The notes: generated by a model not told the origin, from the sequence alone. A DNA stretch of 64,000 nucleotides from Rs1 sp038900335 (GCA_038900335.1 JBBMRB010000012.1:62001-126000); one strand, 5' to 3'; shown: positions 1-7,325, counted from the first letter of the stretch. Numbers and translations: made by a program.

Positions 1-81
1 GGCAACAAAATAGCTGGCTAAAATTAGCGAGGAACGAGCAAAAACCAGCTGTTTTTTGTCCGTTTAAGCAACTTGTTAAAA
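1..81 (-). other. Partial integron attC site (cut by window edge)
   Basis: Read on the minus strand, an attC-like arm starts at the stop of the first cassette gene, with a core-type GTTAAAA on the plus strand at 75-81. Inverted arms (ACAGCTGG on the minus strand, pairing with CCAGCT) surround a central spacer. The distal end lies beyond the left edge. Its 3' position relative to the gene matches the two complete sites at 772-871 and 1641-1740, although its spacer sequence differs from theirs. Confidence 0.6.
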
Positions 82-83
82 GG

Positions 84-767
84 CTATTCTGCTGTTCTTC
101 CCATAAACTCTGAAACGGCAGAGAGCATAAATTCTACTTGCTCTTTGTTATAGGCTTCAAAGTCACCATGAGCAGCGTTATTTCGTATGCCAAGCCAAAA
201 TGTCACACTTTTTTGATCCAGTTTTGAATAAACTGTAGATTTTACTAAATCAGCATTTATAACATCTGCTTTCTTAGGTATTAATTTTTCGCCACGTTCA
301 ATAGCTAAATCAATATCATTAGCTAGGCAAAGGTTTTTTAAGTGTTGCTCTAGTGCGCTCCCAATTAGAACCGCAGCTGGATCTTTATAACCTTCTTGCA
401 ATAAATGCTCAGCCATTTCAAGAAAGTCTCCGAAAATATCAGCAGATATTAAGCCTTTTGTGGATGTTAGCCAACCTTGCTCGATTTCACCTTTTACAGC
501 ATGTAACATTCCAATACCCCGTTTACATGAGAGAGGAGATGCATCTTTAACTTTTTCTGAAAAATCAACAAAATATGGATGATTATTACCAAAAAGCTTT
601 AATACAAAAGAAATGGTTGCAGACCTGAATTTATAAAAGCTAATTAGGTCGACTAGCTTTGCACCATTAAAGCCTGCACGTTCAGTTGCTAATACTTCTT
701 CACCCAATTTGATTAGTTCATCTACTCGACAGATAAGTTTTTCTGAATTCAATGTAACACTCTCCAT
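84..767 (-). CDS. HEPN-like domain protein, integron cassette gene
   Basis: 227-residue cytoplasmic protein with no signal or membrane segment. The C-terminal half looks like a HEPN helical bundle. It has an amphipathic stretch around residues 115-148 (MAEHLLQEGYKDPAAVLIG, then ALEQHLKNL) and the diagnostic R-x4-H motif RNNAAH at residues 195-200. HEPN proteins with this motif are often RNases and occur in toxin-antitoxin and phage-defence loci. That is family knowledge; the activity here is inferred. The gene is a single ORF bounded by attC sites on both sides, the layout of an integron gene cassette. The ATG at 767 has a short AAAGG just upstream, inside the preceding attC core. No partner nucleotidyltransferase is visible in the cassette. 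Confidence 0.75.
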   Translation of the reverse strand: MESVTLNSEKLICRVDELIKLGEEVLATERAGFNGAKLVDLISFYKFRSATISFVLKLFGNNHPYFVDFSEKVKDASPLSCKRGIGMLHAVKGEIEQGWLTSTKGLISADIFGDFLEMAEHLLQEGYKDPAAVLIGSALEQHLKNLCLANDIDLAIERGEKLIPKKADVINADLVKSTVYSKLDQKSVTFWLGIRNNAAHGDFEAYNKEQVEFMLSAVSEFMGRTAE

Positions 768-771
768 TGCC

Positions 772-871
772 TTTTAACGCCCACTTAAGCGGACAAAAAT
801 AGTTGGTTAAAATGTGTAGCGAAGCGAAACCTAACTAACTGTTTTTGTTCCGTTTGAAGTGCTTGTTAGGC
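772..871 (-). other. Integron attC recombination site
   Basis: About 100 bp of imperfect palindrome between two same-strand genes. On the minus strand it opens with R''-type GCCTAAC (complement GTTAGGC at 865-871, overlapping the stop codon of the HNH gene) followed by AAGCACTTCAAACGG. It closes with CCGCTTAAGTGGGC and an R'-type GTTAAAA (complement at 772-778). The centre contains TGTGTAGCGAAGCGAAAC, shared almost exactly with the next site at 1641-1740. This is the standard architecture of a folded attC hairpin recognised by an integron integrase. Confidence 0.88.
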
Positions 872-1623
872 TACCAGTAAGTGTACGACAAATGATTAGT
901 AGCAAGAACTTTTGCCCCTTTTGAAGTGTTGCATGACTCGCAGGTCAACTGAAAATTGGTAGGGTCATTCGTGCCACTAGCCCTCAATGGAACCATATGA
1001 TCAATGTGTCGCTTACCTGTTGGGACCATTATATTTGTTAAATCACAACCACATAATTGACACCGGCCTTTATCTCGATGAAAAATTGCATTTTTAAGCC
1101 ATACAGGGAAATAAGCTCTCTTAACAACTCCTGGAGCAATTATACATGGATGCTCGTGAGGCTGGAGTCCCAATATGAAGGGGCTCAAAAACTTATTAAA
1201 TTCGAATAGAAAAGTCCGATTGGCAAACAACATTTGAAATACTGCTTCAGTAATTAATCTTGTTGCTGCATCTAAAAGGGGGCGCAATTCATTTATATGG
1301 CTTTCAACCTCATCTGGAATAAACCATACGGGGCGAGGAATATTTGCACCATCTAGTATGGGGCCAAAATCACTAATAATAGCCTCACCATCAACCTTTC
1401 CTAAATAGTGTTGTATACCAAAACAGTTAATATTATAGATGAATGTATGCAATAGCGTATATTGCTGTGGTTTTTCTATTTGTTCAAAAAATGAGTTCGT
1501 TCTGAACTCAAAAAAATCAGCGATAATATCTCCGGGAGCAATATCAGATGGATTTCTAACCGCCGAAATCGCTGCATCAGCAAAAGAATAGGCTGATGAA
1601 TAATTTATTTCCTTAGGATTCAA
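871..1623 (-). CDS. HNH endonuclease, integron cassette gene
   Basis: 250 residues. The first about 180 residues match no family I recognise. The C-terminus is a zinc-finger HNH nuclease: C188-x2-C191, the HIDH core at 206-209, an Asn in the PTNFQL segment near 223, and C228-x2-C231 followed by Asn232. HNH domains cut DNA with a single metal ion and are common in restriction and homing enzymes; the target here is unknown. Translation probably begins at the TTG at 1623, because GGAG lies about 8 nt upstream on the minus strand and no nearer ATG fits. The stop codon overlaps the attC core at 865-871, as in compact cassettes. There is no obvious promoter of its own, so it would depend on the array promoter or a neighbour. 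Confidence 0.85.
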   Translation of the reverse strand: MNPKEINYSSAYSFADAAISAVRNPSDIAPGDIIADFFEFRTNSFFEQIEKPQQYTLLHTFIYNINCFGIQHYLGKVDGEAIISDFGPILDGANIPRPVWFIPDEVESHINELRPLLDAATRLITEAVFQMLFANRTFLFEFNKFLSPFILGLQPHEHPCIIAPGVVKRAYFPVWLKNAIFHRDKGRCQLCGCDLTNIMVPTGKRHIDHMVPLRASGTNDPTNFQLTCESCNTSKGAKVLATNHLSYTYW

Positions 1624-1640
1624 TTCTAAACTCCATAAAA

Positions 1641-1740
1641 GCCTAACGCCGCACTAAGCGGACTAAAATTGTGGGTTAAAATGTGTAGCTAAGCGAAACG
1701 TAACCCACTGGTTTAGTTCTGTTTAAGTGCCTTGTTATAC
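1641..1740 (-). other. Integron attC recombination site
   Basis: Second complete attC site, about 100 bp, separating the HNH and KAP cassettes. On the minus strand it begins with R''-type GTATAAC (complement at 1734-1740), then AAGGCACTTAAACAG, and ends with TCCGCTTAGTGCGGC and R'-type GTTAGGC (complement GCCTAAC at 1641-1647). The middle carries TGTGTAGCTAAGCGAAAC, near-identical to the site at 772-871. That similarity indicates cassettes assembled by the same integron platform. Confidence 0.9.
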
Positions 1741-1747
1741 CGCCTAT

Positions 1748-3082
1748 TTAGCTACTGCTGATTTCTGAAAGCCAAGAGCTGATTGTAATTATTAAGTCTT
1801 TATGAGTTCGATGATAGCCATCCACCCTAATTTCTTTTTCATCCAGCATTGCTTGTCGTGTAATATCATCACTTAAATCGAAGCGAATTAGTGTATTTAT
1901 ATACTCTAGTGAATAAAATCGACCATCATCCTTAAGTTCGTTTAATCTACTTTCCTTGATAACAGTCGCGTAATCTAGTTTCCCATTTACAATCTTCAAT
2001 GAATTTGGCTTACAAGCTTTGAGGTAACACACCATAGCGATCAAATACTGATAGTCTGGTAAGTAACGTGTACTCCCAACCATATTGTTAATAATAGAGA
2101 AGTAGGAAAGTATCCTTTCTATTTCCCTAAACGATGGTTGAAAAAACTTAACTATATCGTTTAGTACCGTCACAACTTCATTATTAACAATCTCTTCATT
2201 GTCATCTTTCATCGCTTTTAAAGCATATTGAAGGAACTGGTAACCATGATCATTATGTTCACTTGACGACCTAGGCATTGATAGCCAAACATTGATAAAT
2301 TTATGAAGATAATTAGTAGGATCAATACCCTGCCCATACTTTGCTTTAATCGACTCTTCTAATTGCGCTCTATTCGTCACTAAAAGAAAAGTGATTCCCT
2401 TAACAGAGAACAAATGTTTAACTTGCTCCAATAACTCCAATGCAAAATCTGGTTTACACCGATCCAGCTCATCAATAATGAATACAATAGGCTTACCATT
2501 ATTAGCTTCATTAGCAAACGTTGATAAATATTCTCTAAATTCTTTTAATGCTAGTTTGTCTTTTTCAGCATGTTCAAATCTTTCTTTAACTAAATCATCG
2601 ACTTGATTAGCAACCAAATTTGAAATTTCTTTCTCAGCTACATCAACAGCACTACCATCAACAAGGCCTGCCGTACCAACTTTTACAGCGACTTTCAAAG
2701 CACCTCTAGTAAGAGACTTAACAGCCTTTGTTGCCTTATCCTTGAACTTAGTCTTGGTTTCTTCGTCATCTACAGATATGAGCTGATAGATTTCAGATGC
2801 TAGTGTCAAAAATGGGTCTTTTTGATAGTCGTTTTCAAAAGCATCAAAGTAGATAGACTTAATTTCTGGTTCTCGGTGATTAGCTAGGTAACCTCTCCAC
2901 ATTTTAATAAATGTACTTTTACCTTCGCCCCAACCAGAATCCAAGGCGATTACTGGATTTCCACCTGAATTTTCAACAAGGTTGGCAAGCCTTTCTCCAA
3001 AATCTTTACGCTTAAATATATCTATCTCCGAACGAAAACCACATTCATCAGAGATCTGAACTTCTGGTACGACTATTTTCAT
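1748..3082 (-). CDS. KAP-family P-loop NTPase, integron cassette gene
   Basis: 444 residues. Walker A is GWGEGKST at residues 50-57, and Walker B sits in PIVFIIDELDRC at about 198-209. Both have the spacing and the DELDRC signature of KAP NTPases (PF07693). A large helical insert of low complexity lies between them (about 100-185), a position where many KAP proteins carry membrane helices. Here the segment VAVKVGTAGLVDG is only weakly hydrophobic, so I call the protein cytoplasmic or peripheral. KAP NTPases are known from plasmids and phage-defence islands, but their mechanism is mostly unresolved. At 1.3 kb it is long for a cassette gene. An attC lies at its 3' end. To its 5' side there is only a weak GTTAGC core directly before the ATG, and the repeat-rich region 3142-3387. 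Confidence 0.85.
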   Translation of the reverse strand: MKIVVPEVQISDECGFRSEIDIFKRKDFGERLANLVENSGGNPVIALDSGWGEGKSTFIKMWRGYLANHREPEIKSIYFDAFENDYQKDPFLTLASEIYQLISVDDEETKTKFKDKATKAVKSLTRGALKVAVKVGTAGLVDGSAVDVAEKEISNLVANQVDDLVKERFEHAEKDKLALKEFREYLSTFANEANNGKPIVFIIDELDRCKPDFALELLEQVKHLFSVKGITFLLVTNRAQLEESIKAKYGQGIDPTNYLHKFINVWLSMPRSSSEHNDHGYQFLQYALKAMKDDNEEIVNNEVVTVLNDIVKFFQPSFREIERILSYFSIINNMVGSTRYLPDYQYLIAMVCYLKACKPNSLKIVNGKLDYATVIKESRLNELKDDGRFYSLEYINTLIRFDLSDDITRQAMLDEKEIRVDGYHRTHKDLIITISSWLSEISSS

Positions 3083-3141
3083 GCTAACCCTTATTATTGA
3101 AATTTCGGACGTTGTAAATCGTGGTGGTATAACAGCTTAAT

Positions 3142-3387
3142 ACTGCGCATGCGCGTTTACACAAGAAAGGGATTTCTAGAAAAGACAGATAACTTATTAA
3201 TCTGTTTGAGATAATATCCATTTTATTAAAACCCTCCCTGGCTAAACGCGCATGCGCATTTTTAAAAATAACGGGTTTCTCGTTATTCATTTTTGTTCAT
3301 ATTTATATCATTGATATTGCGGCAATTTCTATAATTTTACAAGTGTAAATGCGCACAATAATTATAGTTCAAAGTGTAAACGCGCAC
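3142..3387. repeat. Four GTGTAAAYGCGCA operator/iteron-like repeats
   Basis: Four copies of one motif lie upstream of the KAP gene. Copy A (3142-3162, inverted) and copy B (3243-3258) both extend into the perfect 10-bp palindrome GCGCATGCGC. Copies C (3341-3356) and D (3372-3387) are direct AAGTGTAAAYGCGCAC repeats whose starts are 31 bp apart, close to three helical turns. This arrangement suits binding sites for a repressor or a replication-type protein, though no cognate protein is identified. The surrounding DNA is AT-rich and I see no convincing gene in 3083-3587. Confidence 0.6.
3267..3287 (-). terminator. Possible rho-independent terminator
   Basis: A seven-base inverted repeat (AATAACG / CGTTATT, loop of 7) is followed on the minus strand by TTTTTAAAAA. 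It would stop minus-strand transcripts arriving from the right before the KAP gene. The stem is short, so this is tentative. Confidence 0.35.
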
Positions 3388-3587
3388 GATATTAGTTTAA
3401 AATCCAAATAACACTGTGTTTATAATCAGTGTTTGATAATGGTAGTATCGATACACTAATAAGGCTAAATACTATAAATATATCGAATGAGGAGACACGT
3501 TTTAAAGGTGTGGACTTCCCAGCTTTCACTAGACAGCATTGAGATAGAAGTACTTAGCCCTCTTCAGCAGGCTCAAACAAGATAAAG

Positions 3588-4067
3588 GGCCGTGTCGCAA
3601 GTTTCAAATTTGGTTTTAAAACTAAGCTATAATCATGTACCCACACCAAACTGATATGATTAATAGTATGGCACAGCTTGGAACCAAGACTAAGAGTTCC
3701 GAGAAAGGATTGCTCCAATACCGATAGTATTTAACATCGAATTGCAGGTATCGAGGGCTTGGATGCAACAAATAGTCCTACGCCATAGTTTTTCTGTTTC
3801 AGCCATCTTGATTCTCATTAAACTATCCACATCAAAGACTTTCGAGCATATATCATAGATAGTAATCGACTACGATAACGGACGCTTTTGGCCGAATTCT
3901 GCCATAGGTTATAGGGCAGGGTTTGACACAAAGCGGCCATATTAGCTAGATTGTTTTTATCATTGATTAGCCGAATAGACATAGTAGATTTAATCTAGTT
4001 AAGCTTCCAATCCCTATTCAAAAAGCCGAGAATTATCTATTAACCAGCCAAACTTTGCGACACAACC
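3588..4067 (-). mobile_element. 480-bp IS6-derived non-autonomous element (both ends, no transposase)
   Basis: Both ends match the IS6-family element at 12023-12822. The right end (4044-4067, minus strand GGTTGTGTCGCAAAGTTT) continues with similarity to its 5' end up to the GGCTTTTTGA segment. The left end (3588 onward, GGCCGTGTCGCA then CAAATTT and AACTAAGCT) matches its 3' end. The middle codes for nothing recognisable and contains the structured repeat at 3880-3939. This is either an IS with its interior replaced or a MITE-like derivative that a related transposase could move. I see no target duplication. Confidence 0.6.
3880..3939. repeat. Structured GCTTTTGGCCG repeat, copy 1
   Basis: A 60-bp unit runs from GACGCTTTTGGCCG to TTTGACACAAAGCGGCC. 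The two ends pair as an imperfect inverted repeat, and an inner CTGCC/GGCAG pair closes a second hairpin. Related copies are at 5073-5112 and 5480-5548. Confidence 0.6.
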
Positions 4068-4540
4068 TATTTTCCAATGAGGTAACAATTAGATTCGTCA
4101 TACATACTAACTACCTTACTTCTATCATCTTCAATTTCAGATTCTATTTTATTTTCTAAGTACTGATATAATCGACCAAGAGTAAAGCTATCCTCTTGCT
4201 TCGGAGTTCTTTTGATATTAAATAGAAGCTGAAGAGGAGTGAACATCCCATTATCTAATGTCTGTTTAGTTTCTAGTCCATATTTTGAATAAAATAGCAT
4301 TCCTTGCTTATGACCAAACTCCAAGAGACGTTCCATTTCACTAGAGAAATCATGTGCTTGACTATGCCAAGCAGCTCCTTCACTAATGATACTGCATTTA
4401 AAAGCCCCAATAGTCTGTGCACCTAGCATTAGCATTTCCGAGTTACTCTTGTCCGAAAAAGCTAAAGTTGGAAAACTAGCAAGGCAAAGTAAAAACAGAA
4501 TTTTTTTCGTACTAGTTTTAAGCAGATATTCAAAACTCAT
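4067..4540 (-). CDS. Small secreted protein of unknown function, 3' end probably altered by IS
   Basis: 157 residues with a clear signal peptide: the basic start (KTSTKK) is followed by a hydrophobic core ILFLLCLASFPTLAF and probable cleavage near FSDKS. The predicted mature periplasmic or secreted part holds two cysteines (C49 and C152) that could pair. No family recognised. AAAGG lies about 10 nt before the ATG at 4540. The stop codon is formed partly by the terminal base of the IS6-like inverted repeat ending at 4067. The native C-terminus may therefore have been longer and cut by the insertion. Confidence 0.6.
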   Translation of the reverse strand: MSFEYLLKTSTKKILFLLCLASFPTLAFSDKSNSEMLMLGAQTIGAFKCSIISEGAAWHSQAHDFSSEMERLLEFGHKQGMLFYSKYGLETKQTLDNGMFTPLQLLFNIKRTPKQEDSFTLGRLYQYLENKIESEIEDDRSKVVSMYDESNCYLIGK

Positions 4541-4764
4541 TCACACATACCTTTAATTGATGATTTAGATCATCATAGCTTTTAATTGAAATGTATAATA
4601 CCAGTAATGCTACCCAATAAAGAGTGCGAAAAGTATACGGACTGTTTATCTATATATCTAATACAGTTAACTTCTTTAAGACTACCTTTATAAACCCCTA
4701 CAAGAGTTGATAGCCCAGACACACTTCGAGTGTAAATCGCGGTATTATTTTGGGGATATAACAT

Positions 4765-4997
4765 GATTGTGTCGCATAGTTTTAAATTAAGCGTAAATAA
4801 CTAAGCTTTAGACGTGATGATCTGATAATTTTGTGTTTTTGAACTGTTTCTTTCTAACCATATAAGCCAATTCAATACTGGCTAATATCGCGCTGGCAGA
4901 ATGAAAGGCTTTAAAATTCATCATCGGCTTCGTGATTTTCTTGATGAATCGGTGATCCTGCTCAATGATATTATTCAAATACTTCACTCGTAATATA
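4765..4997 (-). pseudogene. IS6-family transposase 3' remnant
   Basis: The minus strand ends at an IS6 terminal repeat (GATTGTGTCGCATAGTTT, 4765-4782). Upstream of it lies a reading frame with the transposase C-terminal motifs LRVKYLNNIIEQDHRFIKK, then ITKPMMNF and MVRKKQFK. It aligns base by base with the 3' third of the element at 12023-12822 but is a distinct copy. The 5' two thirds, including the first two catalytic aspartates, are missing, with the break near 4997. Confidence 0.8.
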
Positions 4998-5072
4998 TAG
5001 ATAAAAGTACCTGCTTTTATCTAAAAGCGGGTGTAAATATTACAAAAAACAATGTTCTATTGAATTGCAAAT

Positions 5073-5112
5073 GGCCGCTTTTGGCCGATTTCCTCCATAG
5101 GGATTATATGGC
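5073..5112. repeat. Structured GCTTTTGGCCG repeat, copy 2 (half)
   Basis: GGCCGCTTTTGGCCG followed by CCTCCATAG and ATGGCAG matches the left and inner parts of copies 1 and 3. The right CAAAGCGG arm is absent and the end overlaps the stop codon of the zinc-ribbon gene at 5104. Confidence 0.5.
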
Positions 5113-5379
5113 AGAACTTGATAACCAAGTGCCTATAAAGTAGCCTAAGCCAACCCCTATAATAGAAATTATCATCCACATTTTTTCATTACGTCGTAAT
5201 TTTTTATGGAAAAAATCAACTTCCTCATTAAGGGCAGTAAACCTATTAGGGCTTATATAAGGTTCATTTGGGTTTTTACACACTGCGCAGTAAATATAAC
5301 GTACACCATCAACTTGATAAAACGTAAATGTATCCGCAAGAAAATCTATCTCAGAGTTACACTTAATACATTCCTTCAT
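5104..5379 (-). CDS. Small zinc-ribbon protein with C-terminal membrane anchor
   Basis: 91 residues. The N-terminus has two CxxC knuckles, C4-x2-C7 and C31-x2-C34, which look like a zinc ribbon. A charged linker (HKKLRRNEK) leads to one transmembrane helix, MWMIISIIGVGLGYFIGTWL, ending four residues from the C-terminus. This predicts a tail-anchored inner-membrane protein with its zinc domain in the cytoplasm. Family not recognised. The ATG at 5379 is preceded by a weak GGGAG on the minus strand. Its 3' end overlaps the structured repeat at 5073-5112, so the last residues may derive from the repeat. Confidence 0.65.
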   Translation of the reverse strand: MKECIKCNSEIDFLADTFTFYQVDGVRYIYCAVCKNPNEPYISPNRFTALNEEVDFFHKKLRRNEKMWMIISIIGVGLGYFIGTWLSSSAI

Positions 5380-5479
5380 TACTAATTCTCCCTACAAGAA
5401 TATAATTTTAGCGTTCGTCGTAAATAATACAATCTTTATCATTAGTGTTTTTGACATGTAGATAAATATACCAAGAGAG

Positions 5480-5548
5480 GCTGCTTTTGGCCGCTTCCCG
5501 CCTCTAGTGTCTCATAGAGACTCAGGCAGGACCTGACACAAAGCGGAC
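5480..5548. repeat. Structured GCTTTTGGCCG repeat, copy 3
   Basis: A 69-bp unit begins with GCTGCTTTTGGCCGCT and ends with CCTGACACAAAGCGGAC. The inner hairpin arms are expanded (GAGTCTC around CTCATAGAGAC). The two outer arms match copy 1. It lies in the 270-bp gap between the zinc-ribbon and HNH genes, where nothing else is visible. Confidence 0.6.
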
Positions 5549-5650
5549 TTTTCTACATAGAAAATTATCACTTTAGAATAGCTAGATAAGCATAACTATT
5601 CTATATAAAATTATCTGTGTGAATTGCATGTTGAACTAAGAAAGTATAGA

Positions 5651-6421
5651 TCAGATACTATAGGTTATCTGATTATTTTTTTCGATTATTGCTCGTAATT
5701 CATTGGGATGCATTGCTGGCTTTGTACGGTGAACCATAGCATGACAATTAGGACATAAAGGCCGAAGATCTTTGATTGGGTCAACTTTATATTCCTGACC
5801 TACAAGTGATATATCCAAAATATGATGAACATGGATAAAGCCTGCTCCTAACTCACTACCGTATTTACTTGAAAAATCAAAGTCACAAGCACCACAAACT
5901 GGCCCATAGTACTCAATACATTTTTTTCTGGCAGCTGGGTTTCTCTCAATAGCATTTATAATGACTTTTTTAGTAGCACCTTCTAAATGATTTTCTTGCG
6001 GGAGCTCGTCTGGATATATTGACAAATTAACTTTACTTGATATTAAGTAAATACCACCAGAACCATTAAAAACTTTTGTTGATAGTTTTTTACCTACACT
6101 CTCAGAGAATTCATGTAATTTAGTAGATACAGACTCATACTCTTGTGTGCCTTCATCAAGTTTTTTAAACCACTTTCTCAGTACTACTTGAGTTTTACCT
6201 CCGTTTCCCTGCCCTGTATAACTAGCAATAGTTGTATTTTTGTATCCTATAAATTTGCTTGGAGCAAACACACCAAACTCGGGAAAGTAATACCAATGAA
6301 AAAATTGAGTAAAACGGTCAAAAGCGATGCTGTTTCCATTTTTGATATTACTGAATTCTTTCGCATTTTCTATAACTTCAGTTGACGATTCTACTAATTC
6401 CAAAATTCCACCATTGTTCAA
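5651..6421 (-). CDS. HNH endonuclease
   Basis: 256 residues. Residues 1-150 form an unassigned N-terminal domain containing the phrase FAPSKFIGYKNT (52-63), which I associate with HNH proteins of restriction type but cannot place firmly. The C-terminal HNH domain has C176-x2-C179, the HVHH core at 197-200, and C223-x2-C226 followed by HAMVH. The start used is a TTG at 6421 without a good ribosome-binding site, so the true N-terminus is uncertain. It stands alone, without a methyltransferase or specificity subunit nearby. It is unrelated in sequence to the cassette HNH gene at 871-1623 apart from the core motif. The 268 bp upstream hold no gene I can see. Confidence 0.8.
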   Translation of the reverse strand: MNNGGILELVESSTEVIENAKEFSNIKNGNSIAFDRFTQFFHWYYFPEFGVFAPSKFIGYKNTTIASYTGQGNGGKTQVVLRKWFKKLDEGTQEYESVSTKLHEFSESVGKKLSTKVFNGSGGIYLISSKVNLSIYPDELPQENHLEGATKKVIINAIERNPAARKKCIEYYGPVCGACDFDFSSKYGSELGAGFIHVHHILDISLVGQEYKVDPIKDLRPLCPNCHAMVHRTKPAMHPNELRAIIEKNNQITYSI

Positions 6422-6689
6422 GACGTGATTGAATACATAACTCCGCGCTCTGCAGAATAATTGTCCAACAGCAACGCCTTTTTATAGCTTTTTTGATCCC
6501 TTCATACATATTTCCAGTTACTTGGTACTTTCTAGAGCCCTATGCCCAATGCTAGTATCTATAGCTGGGGAGTTACCTTGAGTAAATCATCCAAAGTTAT
6601 ACACACTATATTCTCTACCTTACGCTTAAAGCAAGAGCTTCAATAAAAAGTGTTTAAGTCAGCATAAGTGAAAGTTAAAATCTAAATAG

Positions 6690-7325
6690 TTAATTAATAA
6701 AAATCTCCTCCATAATTCTATAAAGATCTTTATCTTCTGGGTCACCGAGAAAATCGGAAACACTAACAACATGGCTCGGAAAATCAACAAGCTCTGACTT
6801 ATTGTCAATCAACCATATATCATTAATATTATCATCTGAAAAATCTGATAGGATTCCTAAAGATTTTAGATAATTTTCACCATCTTTAACGCATTGATCA
6901 CGAGACCATATATACCTCCCGTAATAAGCTTCTCCTTTTTCCAATTCATCGTCTGTACAGAAATCTGGATCACCTTGGGCAATAGATAAACGAAGTAATG
7001 CTTCTTCGATGAAAGCCTCTGGCAAATATGAATAAATCATTATTTCACAATATTTGTTCAACTCTACAAGCAGCTCTGCTGCTCCAGGACGTTCAATCAA
7101 TACTTTATGTTCTAAAATGTCATTTTGAACATAGTTTACATCAATCAAACCTTCTCTCCAGGCTTTGGGCACATTAACAATGTTATTGAACTTGAATGAT
7201 TTAAATAAAACACCTTCTAATTCTAAACACACCATAGATTTATATTTTTTTCCAGAACGGTCAATAACTAATGCTTTTGCATAGTCAATATTAATAGGTT
7301 TTCTTGTTTTAGTACAAAAGTCCAT
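6690..7325 (-). CDS. FCP1/NIF-like HAD-fold protein lacking the catalytic aspartates
   Basis: 211 residues with the layout of the NLI-interacting factor (FCP1/SCP-like) branch of HAD phosphatases: a motif I strand, then RPGAAELLVELNKYCEIMIYS, then a motif III/IV segment DIWLIDNKSEL with a late FLGDPEDKDLYRIMEE tail. In active members motif I is DxDxT/V. Here it reads LELEGVL, with Glu at both positions (35 and 37), so the nucleophile and acid/base aspartates are gone. It is probably a non-catalytic binding protein or a fast-diverging mobile-element gene. AAGG precedes the ATG at 7325. It is divergent from the XRE regulator gene across a 160-bp AT-rich gap. Confidence 0.6.
   Translation of the reverse strand: MDFCTKTRKPINIDYAKALVIDRSGKKYKSMVCLELEGVLFKSFKFNNIVNVPKAWREGLIDVNYVQNDILEHKVLIERPGAAELLVELNKYCEIMIYSYLPEAFIEEALLRLSIAQGDPDFCTDDELEKGEAYYGRYIWSRDQCVKDGENYLKSLGILSDFSDDNINDIWLIDNKSELVDFPSHVVSVSDFLGDPEDKDLYRIMEEIFIN

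Noticed and set aside
3084..3290. 68-codon minus-strand ORF upstream of the KAP gene
   Set aside because: It runs across two GCGCATGCGC repeats and a hairpin, has no ribosome-binding site and an implausible composition. I treat the region as regulatory.
3142..3387. CRISPR or attI for the motif repeats
   Set aside because: Spacing is irregular and partly inverted, which excludes CRISPR. No integrase gene is adjacent and no attI core is clear, so attI is not claimed.
4582..4764. 60-codon minus-strand ORF beside the IS6 remnant
   Set aside because: Its ATG abuts the IS terminal repeat and it has no family match or ribosome-binding site; probably chance.
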